64,000 nucleotides of DNA from Anaerolinea sp. (GCA_020723805.1 DYID01000011.1:1-64000); one strand, 5' to 3'; shown: positions 16,127 to 25,582, numbered from the stretch's first letter. The notes: generated by a model not told the origin, from the letters alone. Numbers and translations are program-made.

Positions 16127-16768
16127 ATGACAACTCGTACCACCACAACCATCTCTCTTATCCTGATTGCCGCCGCGGCGTTGGCGGGAGTCCTGCTCTG
16201 GAACCGCCTGCCCGATCCCATGCCGTCGCACTGGAACGCGGCAGGCGAGATTGACGGCTACATGTCCAAATTCTGGGGCATCTTTCTGATGCCGATTGTC
16301 ACTATCGGGCTGTTGGGTTTGTTCCTCCTCATCCCGCACATTGACCCGCTCAAAGCCAACATCGCTAAGTTCATCGGTGTTTTCAACTGGTTCATCGTGG
16401 GTTTTGTGGCGTACATGCTCTTTATTCATGGCTTGACTTTGTCCGCCGCACTTGGTTACCAGTTCAACATGACATACGCGCTCCTGCCGGTTGTTGGTCT
16501 GCTCTTCATCGGCGTAGGCTACATGATGGGCAAAGCAAAGCGCAACTTCTTCATCGGCATCCGCACGCCGTGGACGCTTTCGAGCGAGGCGGTCTGGGAC
16601 GAGACGCATAAACTCGGCTCCAAACTCTTCATGCTTGCAGGCGCGGTGACCATCGTCAGCGCCTTCCTCGGCGAGAACGGCATCTGGCTGCTGCTCGCCG
16701 CCATCCTCCTTGCGGCGTTCGTCCCCATCGTCTACTCCTACATCCTGTGGAAGCGCGAAAATCCGTGA
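16127..16768 (+). CDS. SdpI/DUF1648-family membrane protein
   Basis: A 213-residue protein with six predicted membrane segments. The N-terminal DUF1648 signature LPDPMPSHWNAAGEIDGYMSK and the C-terminal SdpI-type segment with IGIRTPWTLSS and VWDETHKLGSKLF are both clear. SdpI of Bacillus gives immunity to the SdpC toxin and also acts in signalling to a repressor, so an immunity or stress-sensing role is plausible here. A good AAAGGAG lies before the ATG. The stop codon overlaps the GTG of the ABC ATPase gene. Confidence 0.9.
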   Translation: MTTRTTTTISLILIAAAALAGVLLWNRLPDPMPSHWNAAGEIDGYMSKFWGIFLMPIVTIGLLGLFLLIPHIDPLKANIAKFIGVFNWFIVGFVAYMLFIHGLTLSAALGYQFNMTYALLPVVGLLFIGVGYMMGKAKRNFFIGIRTPWTLSSEAVWDETHKLGSKLFMLAGAVTIVSAFLGENGIWLLLAAILLAAFVPIVYSYILWKRENP

Positions 16769-17700
16769 ACGCGATCATCGAAGTCAACCAGTTGAAACGC
16801 GTCTTCGGGCAGAACCGCGCCGTGGATGGCATCACGTTTCACGTGGAACAAGGCGAAGTCTTTGGACTGCTCGGTCCGAACGGCGCGGGCAAGACGACCA
16901 CGGTTCGACTCTTAAACGGAATCCTGCCTCCGTCCGAGGGAACGGCGCGCATCTTTGGGCTTGACCCCGCGACTCACGGCGAGGACATCCGCCGCAGGAC
17001 GGGCGTCCTGACCGAAACGCCCGCGCTCTACGAACGCTTGTCCGCGCGCGAGAACCTGGAGTTTTTTGCCACACTGCAAGGGATTCCGGAAGCGGACCTA
17101 AGCCGCCGCGTGGACGAGATGCTTGAATTCTTCGAACTCGCCTCGCGCGCCAAAGACAAAGTGGAGACCTTCAGCAAAGGCATGAAGCAACGACTCGCGC
17201 TTGCCCGCGCATTGATTCACAAGCCTCCGCTGTTGTTCCTGGACGAACCGACCTCGGGACTCGATCCCGAAGCCGCGCAGCAAGTCAACGACTTGATCGC
17301 AAACTTGACCAGCGCCAACGGTCAGACTGTCGTGCTGGCAACGCATAATCTTTTCGAGGCACAGCGTCTATGCGACCGCGTTGCCGTCATGAACAAAGGC
17401 AGGATTCTGGCGTTGGGCAGTCTCAAGGAACTCTCGCGCAAGTTGTGGCACGTCACCTGGGTGGACATCACGTTTCACGTGAAACCGTCGGAGAATGTCG
17501 CGGGGAGTCTCAAGGCGCTTCATGGCGTGATCCAGGCGTCGGCGGAGGGCGAAGCGTTGGCGGTCCAGGTCGAGAATGAGGATGTGATTCCCGAAGTCAT
17601 TCGCCATCTGGTCAATACGGGCGAGTCCATTTTGCGAGTCAACCCGCGCGACTATACGTTGGAAGATATTTATTTTGCATTGCAGGCAGGTGAAGCATGA
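16765..17700 (+). CDS. ABC transporter ATP-binding protein
   Basis: A 311-residue ABC-2 type ATPase with Walker A GPNGAGKTT (37-45), signature FSKGMKQRLALARAL, Walker B LLFLDEPTSGLDP and switch His in ATHN. A C-terminal extension of about 90 residues follows, as in NatA/YtrB-like drug or peptide exporters. The start chosen is GTG, overlapping the SdpI stop as GTGA; a GTG six codons earlier is possible. It works with the permease that follows, overlapping by ATGA. Confidence 0.93.
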   Translation: MNAIIEVNQLKRVFGQNRAVDGITFHVEQGEVFGLLGPNGAGKTTTVRLLNGILPPSEGTARIFGLDPATHGEDIRRRTGVLTETPALYERLSARENLEFFATLQGIPEADLSRRVDEMLEFFELASRAKDKVETFSKGMKQRLALARALIHKPPLLFLDEPTSGLDPEAAQQVNDLIANLTSANGQTVVLATHNLFEAQRLCDRVAVMNKGRILALGSLKELSRKLWHVTWVDITFHVKPSENVAGSLKALHGVIQASAEGEALAVQVENEDVIPEVIRHLVNTGESILRVNPRDYTLEDIYFALQAGEA

Positions 17701-18521
17701 ACTGGCGTTCGATTTGGGCGATTGCCCGCAAAGACTTGAAGGAAGTACGGCAAAATAAAGTTGCCTGGGGACCCGCCATCGCGATCCCGTTGATCTTTGC
17801 GATCCTCATGCCGATCCTGTTTTCGGTGTTGCCGCAGGTCATGCCCGTGGAAGATATCCAACGTGAACTGGGGGACATGGAAACGCTGATGAAGAATCTG
17901 CCGCCCTCCATCCAGGCGATCTTTGAAGGCTTGAAATTAGAACAAATGTTCGTGTTATATATGACCGCCTTCATGCTGGCGCCACTGTTCCTCATCATGC
18001 CGTTGATGTTCTCCTCGGTCGTCGGCGCGGACTCGTTCGTCGGCGAACGCGAGCGTAAAACGATGGAGGCGCTGCTCTACTCCCCCGCCACCGACATGGA
18101 ACTTTTCCTCGGCAAAGTGCTGGCAGCAGTCATTCCGTCTATTGCGCTTTCATGGCTGACGTATCTGGTTTACATCATTGCCGTCAATGTTGCAAGTTAC
18201 GAATTGTTCGGGCGCATCTGGTTCCCATTGCCTACCTGGTGGCCCCTGATGTTTTGGCTGACGCCTGCTTTTGCCTTGCTTGGCATATCGGCAACCGTGC
18301 TTGTTTCCTCGCGCGTCAAGACCTTCATGGAAGCCTATCAACTCTCGGGGTCGCTGGTGGTGTTGGTACTGGCGCTCGTGCTCGGACAGGTCAGCGGCGT
18401 TTTGTTTCTCGGTGTTGGCACGGTGATGATTCTCGGGACATTGATCTGGATCGTTGACGGCGTGTTGATTTACCTGAGTATTCGTAATTTCAAGCGCAGC
18501 TCGTTGATTGCAAAATTATAG
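17697..18521 (+). CDS. ABC-2 type transporter permease
   Basis: A 274-residue NatB-like permease: a membrane segment near residues 20-40, a short outer loop (about 45-80), then five segments to the C-terminus, with DSFVGERERKTMEALLYSPATDMELFLGK as the family's cytoplasmic coupling helix. It pairs with the upstream ATPase to form an exporter, by homology probably for a peptide, antibiotic or ion. Translation is coupled by ATGA overlap. Confidence 0.92.
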   Translation: MNWRSIWAIARKDLKEVRQNKVAWGPAIAIPLIFAILMPILFSVLPQVMPVEDIQRELGDMETLMKNLPPSIQAIFEGLKLEQMFVLYMTAFMLAPLFLIMPLMFSSVVGADSFVGERERKTMEALLYSPATDMELFLGKVLAAVIPSIALSWLTYLVYIIAVNVASYELFGRIWFPLPTWWPLMFWLTPAFALLGISATVLVSSRVKTFMEAYQLSGSLVVLVLALVLGQVSGVLFLGVGTVMILGTLIWIVDGVLIYLSIRNFKRSSLIAKL

Positions 18522-18530
18522 GAGACCGCC

Positions 18531-18755
18531 ATGACGGATGAATATCAAAAATGGGAATATCGAGTTCAGACCATCGGCAGCTTTTGGGGGACAAAAGACG
18601 AACTCATTCAGTCCACGCTGGACGAATGGGGCGAGGAAGGCTGGGAGGTGATCAACGTCTTCACGCCCGAAAACAGCGGCAAGGTCACCGTTGTTGCCAA
18701 ACGCCCGCTGACGGAGCGCGTGCGCCGCATGCGTTCCATACCATCTTACTCATAA
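18531..18755 (+). CDS. DUF4177 family small protein
   Basis: A 74-residue soluble protein matching the DUF4177 pattern: W-EYRVQTIG near the start, LDEWGEEGWEVINVF in the middle and VVAKRPL near the end. The fold is small alpha/beta and the role is unknown. It is translated 9 bp after the permease stop with GGAG upstream, and belongs to the operon. A related domain forms the C-terminus of the protein at 53802-54356. Confidence 0.8.
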   Translation: MTDEYQKWEYRVQTIGSFWGTKDELIQSTLDEWGEEGWEVINVFTPENSGKVTVVAKRPLTERVRRMRSIPSYS

Positions 18756-18765
18756 GGAGAAACAC

Positions 18766-19560
18766 ATGCTTTCGGCGATGTACATCCTTGGTTTTCTGGG
18801 CATGATCATCCTGCCCATCGTTTTGTGGGTCTACTTCACACGTAAATTGTCTCTTTCCTGGAAACTTGTTTTGGCAGGCGGCTTGACTTTCATTGCTTCA
18901 CAAATCCCTCACGTTCCTTTGGTGCTGGGACTAAACAGTTTTTTGAAGAGCCAGCCTTTGCTAGTCAATGCCATCGTTCTGGGTCTGCTGGCGGGCATCT
19001 TTGAGGAGACTGCGCGCTACATCTTGTTCAAGTTTGTTCTCAAGAATGCGCGGTCGTGGAAGGAAGGTGTGTTGGTTGGACTGGGTCACGGCGGAACGGA
19101 AGCGCTCATCCTGGGCGTTCTGGCTGCCGTTGGATTTTTCACCATGCTGGCTTATCGCTCCATGGATTTGTCCACGCTGCCGAGCATTCCGCCGGAACAG
19201 GTGGAACTGGCAAAACAACAGGTTGCGGCATACTGGTCTGCGCCAATCTATACTCCTTTGCTTGGCTTTGCGGAGCGCATCTTTGCCATCTGTCTGCATG
19301 TCAGTTTGTCGGTGATGGTGTTGCTGGCTATTGCAAACAGACAGCCGCTCTGGTTCTGGGCTGCCCTGTTCTGGCATGCGCTGGTGGATGCAGTGGCGGT
19401 GTACGCCGTTCAGCAGATGGGTGTTTTGGGCGTCGAAGCGATCATCGCCGTCTTTGCTATCATCAGCCTGGCGGCGGTGTTTGCGCTGCGTCCGCTGTTT
19501 CCTGCGGCGCACGCGGATGGGACGGATGTGCAGGTTGTCCCGGTGGAAAAGCCTGTGTAG
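18766..19560 (+). CDS. YhfC-family intramembrane metalloprotease-like protein
   Basis: A 264-residue protein with about seven membrane segments. It carries the pattern of the YhfC branch of CPBP (CAAX-protease and bacteriocin-processing) proteins: EETARY at 80-85, GHGGTEA at 107-113, and FWHALVDA near 204, giving the Glu-Glu and two His expected at the metal site. Such proteins often provide bacteriocin self-immunity. It is the last gene of the operon; a terminator follows 36 bp later. Whether it is proteolytic here is unproven. Confidence 0.87.
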   Translation: MLSAMYILGFLGMIILPIVLWVYFTRKLSLSWKLVLAGGLTFIASQIPHVPLVLGLNSFLKSQPLLVNAIVLGLLAGIFEETARYILFKFVLKNARSWKEGVLVGLGHGGTEALILGVLAAVGFFTMLAYRSMDLSTLPSIPPEQVELAKQQVAAYWSAPIYTPLLGFAERIFAICLHVSLSVMVLLAIANRQPLWFWAALFWHALVDAVAVYAVQQMGVLGVEAIIAVFAIISLAAVFALRPLFPAAHADGTDVQVVPVEKPV

Positions 19561-19595
19561 CGGCACGCAGTTTCAGGTCAGGCAGGAAGCGTATG

Positions 19596-19627
19596 AATAT
19601 CCGCTCGAAATGGGCGGATATTTTTTA
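19596..19627 (+). terminator. Terminator of the GntR-YhfC operon
   Basis: Stem AATATCCGC/GCGGATATT with a 9-base loop, followed by TTTTTA. It also shows that the ORF-track entry starting at 19331 is too long, because that reading frame runs through YhfC and this hairpin. Confidence 0.9.
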
Positions 19628-19651
19628 TCCAGTAGCGATACAATTGCCGTC

Positions 19652-21103
19652 ATGCACAAAATAAAAGATCCATTCCTCATCGTTATTCTGCTGCTCAGCC
19701 TTGCGCTGGGCGCATCCACCCTCACGCGCGGACATGAATGGGGCGACGATTGGGCTTCGTATGTCATGCAGGCGCAGAGCATCCTGAATGGGAAGATGGA
19801 TGAATTCATCGAACGCAACTCGTTCACGATTTTCGAATCGTCGGTTCAAATTGGACCTGTGGCATACCCCTGGGGATACCCGTTGACGCTCACGCCCGTC
19901 TTGCTGCTGCGCGGCGTTCACCCGCTGACGTTGAAACTGCCGGGGCTTTTGTTCTTTGCAGGATTTTTGATTTTCTTTTATCTGTTGACCGAAACCCGCC
20001 TCACGCGGACCGAACGCCTGCTCCTCGTTTCCCTTTTTGCTTTCAACCCGGCGCTGATCAAGTCTCTCGATTACATCATCTCCGATATTCCATTCCTGTT
20101 TTCTGTGTTCCTTGCCTTATGGCTCATGGAACGCGCGGATGCCCAAGCGGGAATGAAGTCTCAGGTTCTGCTGGGTGCGGGCATATTTCTCTCGTTCTTC
20201 TTTCGTACGACGGGAATTGTCCTGCTTGCGGGGTATCTCGCCTGGCAGGGATGGCGCTTCCTGACCGACCGCACCCGCCAAAAAGAAGTTGTCGTCAATT
20301 CGGCAACGGCGGTGGTAACCTTCGCTCTCTTTTGGTTTCTTTCCTCTTTTTTCTTTCCCAATGGACAAGGCTCGTATGTTCGTCAACTGGCGGGATTGAC
20401 GCCTGAAATCCTGCGAAGCAACCTGGTCAACTATTTTTATCTCTTCGTTCAATTCTTTGACCCAAACACAGCAGCGGCGTGGACATATCTTTATTACCTG
20501 CTGGTTGTCTTTTTCTTCTTCGGCGTATGGACGCGCCGCCATGCCGACCAGATTTGGATAATTTTCTTTGCATTCTATTTTATGGTCATGGTCCTTTGGC
20601 CCGAGTGGCAGGGACTGCGGTTCATTTTTCCACTGCTTCCACTCTTCATGTACTTTGCCTTTCAGGGCGTGCTTGCCGTTATGCGAAAACTGCCTGAAAA
20701 GTATTTTCTCATGGGGCGGCGGCTCAATTTCCTGCTCTGGGGTGTGTTGGCGGGTATCTTCCTCTTTGCATCGGCGGTTCACGCCTACGCCAACCTGGCA
20801 AACGACCGCCGCATCAATGGTCCCTTTGAAGCGTTCAGCATGGAGATGTATGACTATGTCAGGGAAAACATACCTGCCGATAGCGTCATCGTCTTCTTCA
20901 AGCCGCGCGCTCTCCGCCTTTTCACAGACCGCGATGCGATCATGTCCATCGAATGTGACCGCCTCCTGCTGGGTGACTATGTCATTCTCCACAAAAACTG
21001 GGAGTACAGCCAAATCCTGCCTGGCGATATTCAAAACTGCCGCCTGCCGTTGAAACTGATGTACGAAAACCGCAAGTACCTTGTCTATGAACTGCAAAAG
21101 TAA
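19652..21103 (+). CDS. GT-C type membrane glycosyltransferase-like protein
   Basis: A 483-residue protein with a short N-terminal membrane segment, then an outer loop with GHEWGDDWASY (the acidic loop-1 pattern of GT-C enzymes that use lipid-phosphate sugars), about ten membrane segments and a C-terminal soluble domain (about 395-483). It probably transfers a sugar from a polyprenyl-phosphate donor to a lipid or protein outside the cell. The ORF-track start is 107 codons too early. The ribosome binding site before ATG 19652 is weak, so the exact start is less certain. Confidence 0.82.
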   Translation: MHKIKDPFLIVILLLSLALGASTLTRGHEWGDDWASYVMQAQSILNGKMDEFIERNSFTIFESSVQIGPVAYPWGYPLTLTPVLLLRGVHPLTLKLPGLLFFAGFLIFFYLLTETRLTRTERLLLVSLFAFNPALIKSLDYIISDIPFLFSVFLALWLMERADAQAGMKSQVLLGAGIFLSFFFRTTGIVLLAGYLAWQGWRFLTDRTRQKEVVVNSATAVVTFALFWFLSSFFFPNGQGSYVRQLAGLTPEILRSNLVNYFYLFVQFFDPNTAAAWTYLYYLLVVFFFFGVWTRRHADQIWIIFFAFYFMVMVLWPEWQGLRFIFPLLPLFMYFAFQGVLAVMRKLPEKYFLMGRRLNFLLWGVLAGIFLFASAVHAYANLANDRRINGPFEAFSMEMYDYVRENIPADSVIVFFKPRALRLFTDRDAIMSIECDRLLLGDYVILHKNWEYSQILPGDIQNCRLPLKLMYENRKYLVYELQK

Positions 21104-21147
21104 AATTACCGCTTGAATCCAACCTGTAAAATCAGTACACTGTATTC

Positions 21148-22395
21148 ATGAATACAACCACCGGCAGGCTGCGCGACCTCGAGGGGAGACAAAACCAACT
21201 GCTGCGCCTTGTCGAGTTGAGCGTCATTCTCAACTCCACCCTCGACCTGGACGAACTCCTTCGGCAAATTACCGCCACCGCCACCGAATTGCTGGACTGC
21301 GAGGGATCGTCCATTCTGCTTTACGACGAGAAAAACCCGCGCCTCTATTTCGCCGCCGCCACCGGTTCCGACCCGGCAGAACTTGCCAAAATCCCCGTTC
21401 CCATCGAGGGCAGTTTGGCAGGGACAATCTTCCGCACCAACCAGCCGATGATTCTAAACAACGTGGAAGAGGACCCGCGCCACTACTCCCTCGTTGCCGA
21501 CAAAATCAAATTCAAAACGCGTTCTCTCCTCGGTGTTCCCATGCCCATCAAGGATCGCACCGTGGGCGTTCTGGAGGCGGTCAACAAACGTGATGGCAAA
21601 TTCACCGAGCGCGACGAGGCGATTCTTTCGGTCACAGCCGCCCATGCCGCCATCGCCATCAACAACGCCCGTCTCTTGCAGACCACGCGGCAGGCGCTCG
21701 AACAAGCCCGGCAGGCAAACGAGGTCAAAAACAACTTCCTTGCCCTTGCCTCCCACGAACTGCGGACGCCTCTGGGCATCATCATCGGCTACGCCACCTT
21801 TTTGCAGGAGGACGCCAAAGGCGAACTCTCCGACCACGCCCGCCATGTGCTGAACGCCGCCTCGCAGATGAAATCCCTGCTCGACCAAATGAGCAACCTC
21901 ACCCTCCTGCAGGCGGAGCAATTGGCAATGCACCCGCGGAAAATTGCCATTCAGGATATTTTGACTCTTGCCCGCAACGAAATCATGTACTCCGCCGCAC
22001 GGCAGGGACTGGAATTGATCTACGCCTTCGCCGACACTCCTCATTACGTATATGTGGATCAGGACAAGACCATCATCGCCTTCGTCAACCTGCTCAATAA
22101 CGCCATCCGTTTCTCACCCGAAGGGAGCCGCATCGTCATCGGCGCAGTGGACCAGGGTGACCATGTCCTCGCCTGGGTGCAGGACCAGGGGAAAGGCATT
22201 CCGTCCGACAAATTGCAGAAAATCTTCGAAGGCTTCTACCAGATCGAACCTCCCAACACGCGCAGTTACGGCGGGCTGGGAATCGGTCTCACCATTGCCA
22301 AAGGCATCATCGAAATTCAGGGCGGAAGAATCTGGGCAGAGTCCGAAGGTCTCGGCACCGGCGCGACCTTCAAAGTGACTCTGCCAAAAGCGTGA
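21148..22395 (+). CDS. Soluble GAF-domain sensor histidine kinase
   Basis: A 415-residue kinase without membrane segments. A GAF domain covers about 25-178, followed by a coiled linker, a HisKA dimerisation domain with SHELRTPLG (phospho-accepting His203), and an HATPase domain (NLLNNAIRFSPEGS, DQGKGIP, GGLGIGLTIAKGII). It likely senses a cytosolic small molecule or redox state. No response regulator is adjacent; the two regulators at 43.2 and 44.8 kb are possible partners but there is no evidence for either. Confidence 0.94.
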   Translation: MNTTTGRLRDLEGRQNQLLRLVELSVILNSTLDLDELLRQITATATELLDCEGSSILLYDEKNPRLYFAAATGSDPAELAKIPVPIEGSLAGTIFRTNQPMILNNVEEDPRHYSLVADKIKFKTRSLLGVPMPIKDRTVGVLEAVNKRDGKFTERDEAILSVTAAHAAIAINNARLLQTTRQALEQARQANEVKNNFLALASHELRTPLGIIIGYATFLQEDAKGELSDHARHVLNAASQMKSLLDQMSNLTLLQAEQLAMHPRKIAIQDILTLARNEIMYSAARQGLELIYAFADTPHYVYVDQDKTIIAFVNLLNNAIRFSPEGSRIVIGAVDQGDHVLAWVQDQGKGIPSDKLQKIFEGFYQIEPPNTRSYGGLGIGLTIAKGIIEIQGGRIWAESEGLGTGATFKVTLPKA

Positions 22396-22397
22396 CC

Positions 22398-22420
22398 CCC
22401 TTCTCCTGGCAAGAGAAGGG
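22398..22420 (+). repeat. GC-rich hairpin, CCCTCACCC-type group
   Basis: CCCTTCTC and GAGAAGGG form an 8-bp stem just after the histidine kinase stop, followed by a GATGGGGATGAGGGAG tail typical of this repeat group. It could serve as a transcript end for the kinase gene. Confidence 0.5.
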
Positions 22421-22439
22421 ATGGGGATGAGGGAGAAAA

Positions 22440-22474
22440 CAACAAAAAGCGCCTCGTCTCTCGACAGGCGCTTT
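22440..22474 (-). terminator. Terminator of dnaN
   Basis: On the minus strand AAAGCGCCT and AGGCGCTTT form a 9-bp stem with an 11-base loop, followed by TTTGTTGTTTT. It lies 25 bp after the dnaN stop. Confidence 0.85.
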
Positions 22475-22498
22475 CAATCACCAATTACGATTTACCAA

Positions 22499-23632
22499 TT
22501 ACCCAAGATGCATCGGCATAATCACGTGCAGGAAGTTCTCGTCGCCCACCGGGCGGATGACCCCCGGCGCATTCGGCGCAGACGTTTCCAATGCCACGTT
22601 TGGCGTGCGAATCACCTCCAGCGCCTCGCGCAGGAACTTCACGTTGAACGCAATGAGCAGCCCGCCGCCGTCCACCGTCGCCTCGACGATGGTCTCGTTC
22701 TTGCCGGTCTCCTCTGAGATGGCGGAAATCTCCACCTCGCTGGGCTGTAAATCGCCCTGTGCGCTCTTGATGTTCAACCGCGCCACATTCGAACCCTCAC
22801 GGGCAAAAATTTCCGCCTGCTTGCACGCCTTCAACAGCGACGCCGTCGAAACCAGCGTGCGCGACTTGTACGAGCGCGGAATAATCTGCTGAAAATCGGG
22901 GAACGTCCCGTCAATCAACTGCGAAACAAGCTCCACATCCTTCACGCGGAAGATGACCTGACCGCGTCCCTTCGGCAGCACCATGTAAATCGGCTCATCG
23001 CCGTCACCTGCCACACGCGCCAGTTCTTTCAAGGCTTGAGCGGGAACGATTGCCGAAACAGGAGCAGGCACGGGCGTGGCGAGAACCGCCTTGCGAACGG
23101 AAAGACGGAAACCGTCCGCCGCCGCCATCGTCATCTTGTCTTTCTCCACCTGAATCAAAACACCCATCAGCACCGGGCGCGCCTCGTCGGTCGAAGCCGC
23201 AAACGCCACCTGATGAATCATCTCGCGGAAATCGCCCGAATTGATCTGCACCGCGCCTTCCAGGTCCGGCACGGGCAGGGGCGGAAACTCCTGCGCGTCA
23301 ATGCACTTGATGTCGTTGGTCGAAGTGCCACAGCGCACATTCAACGTTTGCGTCGGCAAATCGAGCTTCAAACTGACTTGATCGCCCGGCAATGTGTTCA
23401 CCAAATCGCTGAACGTACGCGCCGGCACGGTGGTCGAACCTTCCTCCTCGATGCGCGCCGGAATCCAACACGTAATCCCCAATTCGAGATTGGTGGCAGA
23501 AAGACGCAAGCGCCCCTCGTCCGAAGCAAGCAAAACGTTCGCCAGCACCGGCAGGGTACTGCGCGGCGAAACGGCTTTCGAAACGATTCCCAAACCGCGG
23601 GCTAAATTCTCCTGAAGCACGGTCACTTTCAT
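22499..23632 (-). CDS. dnaN: DnaN, DNA polymerase III beta sliding clamp
   Basis: A 377-residue clamp of normal length with three similar domains. Typical motifs are MKVTVLQENLARGL at the start, SPRSTLPVLANVLL, AADGFRLSVRKA, GTFPDFQQIIPR and the C-terminal ending HVIMPMHLG (family HLIMPMR). The dimeric ring tethers the replicative polymerase to DNA. Unlike the common dnaA-dnaN layout, no dnaA, recF or gyrB is near; neighbours are a histidine kinase and a DUF5671 protein. GGAGA lies before the ATG. Confidence 0.98.
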   Translation of the reverse strand: MKVTVLQENLARGLGIVSKAVSPRSTLPVLANVLLASDEGRLRLSATNLELGITCWIPARIEEEGSTTVPARTFSDLVNTLPGDQVSLKLDLPTQTLNVRCGTSTNDIKCIDAQEFPPLPVPDLEGAVQINSGDFREMIHQVAFAASTDEARPVLMGVLIQVEKDKMTMAAADGFRLSVRKAVLATPVPAPVSAIVPAQALKELARVAGDGDEPIYMVLPKGRGQVIFRVKDVELVSQLIDGTFPDFQQIIPRSYKSRTLVSTASLLKACKQAEIFAREGSNVARLNIKSAQGDLQPSEVEISAISEETGKNETIVEATVDGGGLLIAFNVKFLREALEVIRTPNVALETSAPNAPGVIRPVGDENFLHVIMPMHLG

Positions 23633-23689
23633 GATGTATCTCCTCGGTGGATGATGACCCTTGTATTTTACATCATTAATAGCGAGACT

Positions 23690-25582
23690 TTAGAACCCCG
23701 TCACCAGCGAAATCCCAACCGCCAGCAGGATGAACAGCAGCTGCAGTGCAAACAGCGCCGCAAACACATACACCACAATGCTCCACGCCGAACGCGCCGG
23801 TTTCCTCTTTTGGATTTCCTGACCTTCTGCCAGCCTCTGCACCGACTCTGCCGCCTGCGCCGCGTCCTCCGCCCAGACGAGATTCTCCGCTTCATTCTGG
23901 ACGATGATCCTGTTCCCGCCAAATGAGCGAATCCACTCTGGGGCATTTGCCGCCAAACTTCCGCTCAGGATGACGGCTCGAAACTCGCCCTCGGGCTTTT
24001 GGTCGGACGTCGTCACCGTCGCTTGAACCTTTGCCCCCGCTTTTGCCAGCGCCGCTTTCACTGCTTCCGCAACCCCATCGCCGCTGTCAACGATGAGCGC
24101 CGCAAACGCGCTTTGCTTCTCTGCCAGCGCATCCGCCAGCGACGCGCCGTCCCTGCGCAGGACGCTCAAATGATAGAGAAACACCACGCTGAACAAAAAC
24201 AGCAATTGAAAGGTGTTGAGCAGGGAATTGAGAAAATCACTCCCCACGTCACCCGTCAACACCGCGCGGAGCAATTGATAGACCAGCCCCACCGCCGTTC
24301 CCATCCCGCCGATGATGGAAGCGAACAAGGCAAGGTACAAGTAAGTTTTCCGTAACACCGACCGTCTCGCATGGTCACCCATCTCGCCCTGCGCCAGCGC
24401 TTCCGCCTGCATCGGCTGCCAGGTTAACAGCCACAGCGGGACGCCGACCAGAATGGACGAGATGGCTGTCGCAAGAGTGGAGCGTCCTGCGTCGCTCATC
24501 GAAAAAAATGGACTGGTGGTCATGTCAATCAGGAACGACAGCAATGAGGCGACGCCCACGAACGAAACCGCCAGCCCGATGAAAGCCAGAATATAGTTGT
24601 ACAACCGCTTCATCCCCGCCTGGCGGACGTTGTCGCCAACCGCTGCAATGTGCTGGTTTAGCCAGTGACCGTAGTACGCCCAGACCAATCCCAGCGGCAC
24701 GCCCACCGAGATCGGTCCGCCCAGTTGCTGGACGAAATACTGCGCCGTCCAGTCTGCGCCGAGCAGGCGGGTGACGAGGATGTTCACGGTCATCGAGGCG
24801 GTGGTGATCACGGTAATCACCCCGCCCAGCGCAAGGAGGTAGAGAATGCCGAGGCGTAGAGTCGAGCCCATTTCGGCGGGATCAGTCAAAGAGTCCTGAA
24901 TGACGCGCCAGGCGTACACCCACACGGGCGTTCCCACCACGAGCAATGCCGCTCCGTTGACGACGACCTCGCGTCCCATTTGTCCCAAAACATCGCCGGG
25001 GATGTAAATCAGAAAACGCAAAACCTGCTGTGCGCCGAAGACGGTCATCAGCAAACCGTAGAGCATCCAGATATAGCGGTAAAGGCGGCGGACATCGGCG
25101 AAGTTTTCCCGCTCTTTGAGCGCCGCCCAATCGCTGCGCAGGACGTTCCAAAAATACGCTGCCAGGAGCAGATTCATTACGATGGCGATCAAGTTGTCGG
25201 AAAGGGTTTGATGACGGAAGATGCTAAAGGCGCGTTCCGCACCCAGACCGGCGGCTTGGGCGAGAGTACGGTCAATCAGCGAGAGGACATTTTGCACCAC
25301 AGGGATGAGGGTGGCGAGCAGGATGGCATACAGATACACAGCCCGCAGGCTGGCTTCCCGTTCTTCTTCATCCTGTGCCGACACCCTCTGCGCCCACAAC
25401 CAGTGAACAAGAAAGATTGGCACGCCCACCAGGATCAATGCCAGCGCGCGCGCCAGCACCTCCGCTCCGCCGGAAACAGTCTTGTTCACGATGGAGCGAA
25501 GCAGACCGATCAGCCCCCACGCCACCACTTCAGCGCTGATAAAAGCGACAAGGTAAAAGTAAAGACGGCGAATGGATTTCAT
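23690..25582 (-). CDS. DUF5671 multi-repeat membrane protein
   Basis: A 630-residue protein with about 15 hydrophobic segments arranged as repeats of the DUF5671 unit. Each begins with an RRLYxY-like motif and continues with a two-segment hairpin (near residues 5, 75, 165, 235, 325 and 410: RRLYFYLVAF, LRAVYLYAIL, RRLYRYIWML, KRLYNYILAF, RKTYLYLALF). The C-terminal 120 residues form a soluble alpha/beta region, then one last membrane segment. Function is unknown. It is common in Chloroflexota-type genomes, which is an inference from memory. Confidence 0.75.
   Translation of the reverse strand: MKSIRRLYFYLVAFISAEVVAWGLIGLLRSIVNKTVSGGAEVLARALALILVGVPIFLVHWLWAQRVSAQDEEEREASLRAVYLYAILLATLIPVVQNVLSLIDRTLAQAAGLGAERAFSIFRHQTLSDNLIAIVMNLLLAAYFWNVLRSDWAALKERENFADVRRLYRYIWMLYGLLMTVFGAQQVLRFLIYIPGDVLGQMGREVVVNGAALLVVGTPVWVYAWRVIQDSLTDPAEMGSTLRLGILYLLALGGVITVITTASMTVNILVTRLLGADWTAQYFVQQLGGPISVGVPLGLVWAYYGHWLNQHIAAVGDNVRQAGMKRLYNYILAFIGLAVSFVGVASLLSFLIDMTTSPFFSMSDAGRSTLATAISSILVGVPLWLLTWQPMQAEALAQGEMGDHARRSVLRKTYLYLALFASIIGGMGTAVGLVYQLLRAVLTGDVGSDFLNSLLNTFQLLFLFSVVFLYHLSVLRRDGASLADALAEKQSAFAALIVDSGDGVAEAVKAALAKAGAKVQATVTTSDQKPEGEFRAVILSGSLAANAPEWIRSFGGNRIIVQNEAENLVWAEDAAQAAESVQRLAEGQEIQKRKPARSAWSIVVYVFAALFALQLLFILLAVGISLVTGF

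Noticed and set aside
20117-21097. Long minus-strand ORF (326 aa) opposite the GT-C gene
   Set aside because: It is fully antisense to a well-supported membrane protein gene, has no recognisable motif, and its composition (many Gln, Arg, Glu) is that of a shadow frame.
22440-23660. Replication origin near dnaN
   Set aside because: No dnaA, recF or gyrB, no cluster of DnaA boxes and no AT-rich unwinding region was seen; dnaN here has an ordinary terminator and neighbours.
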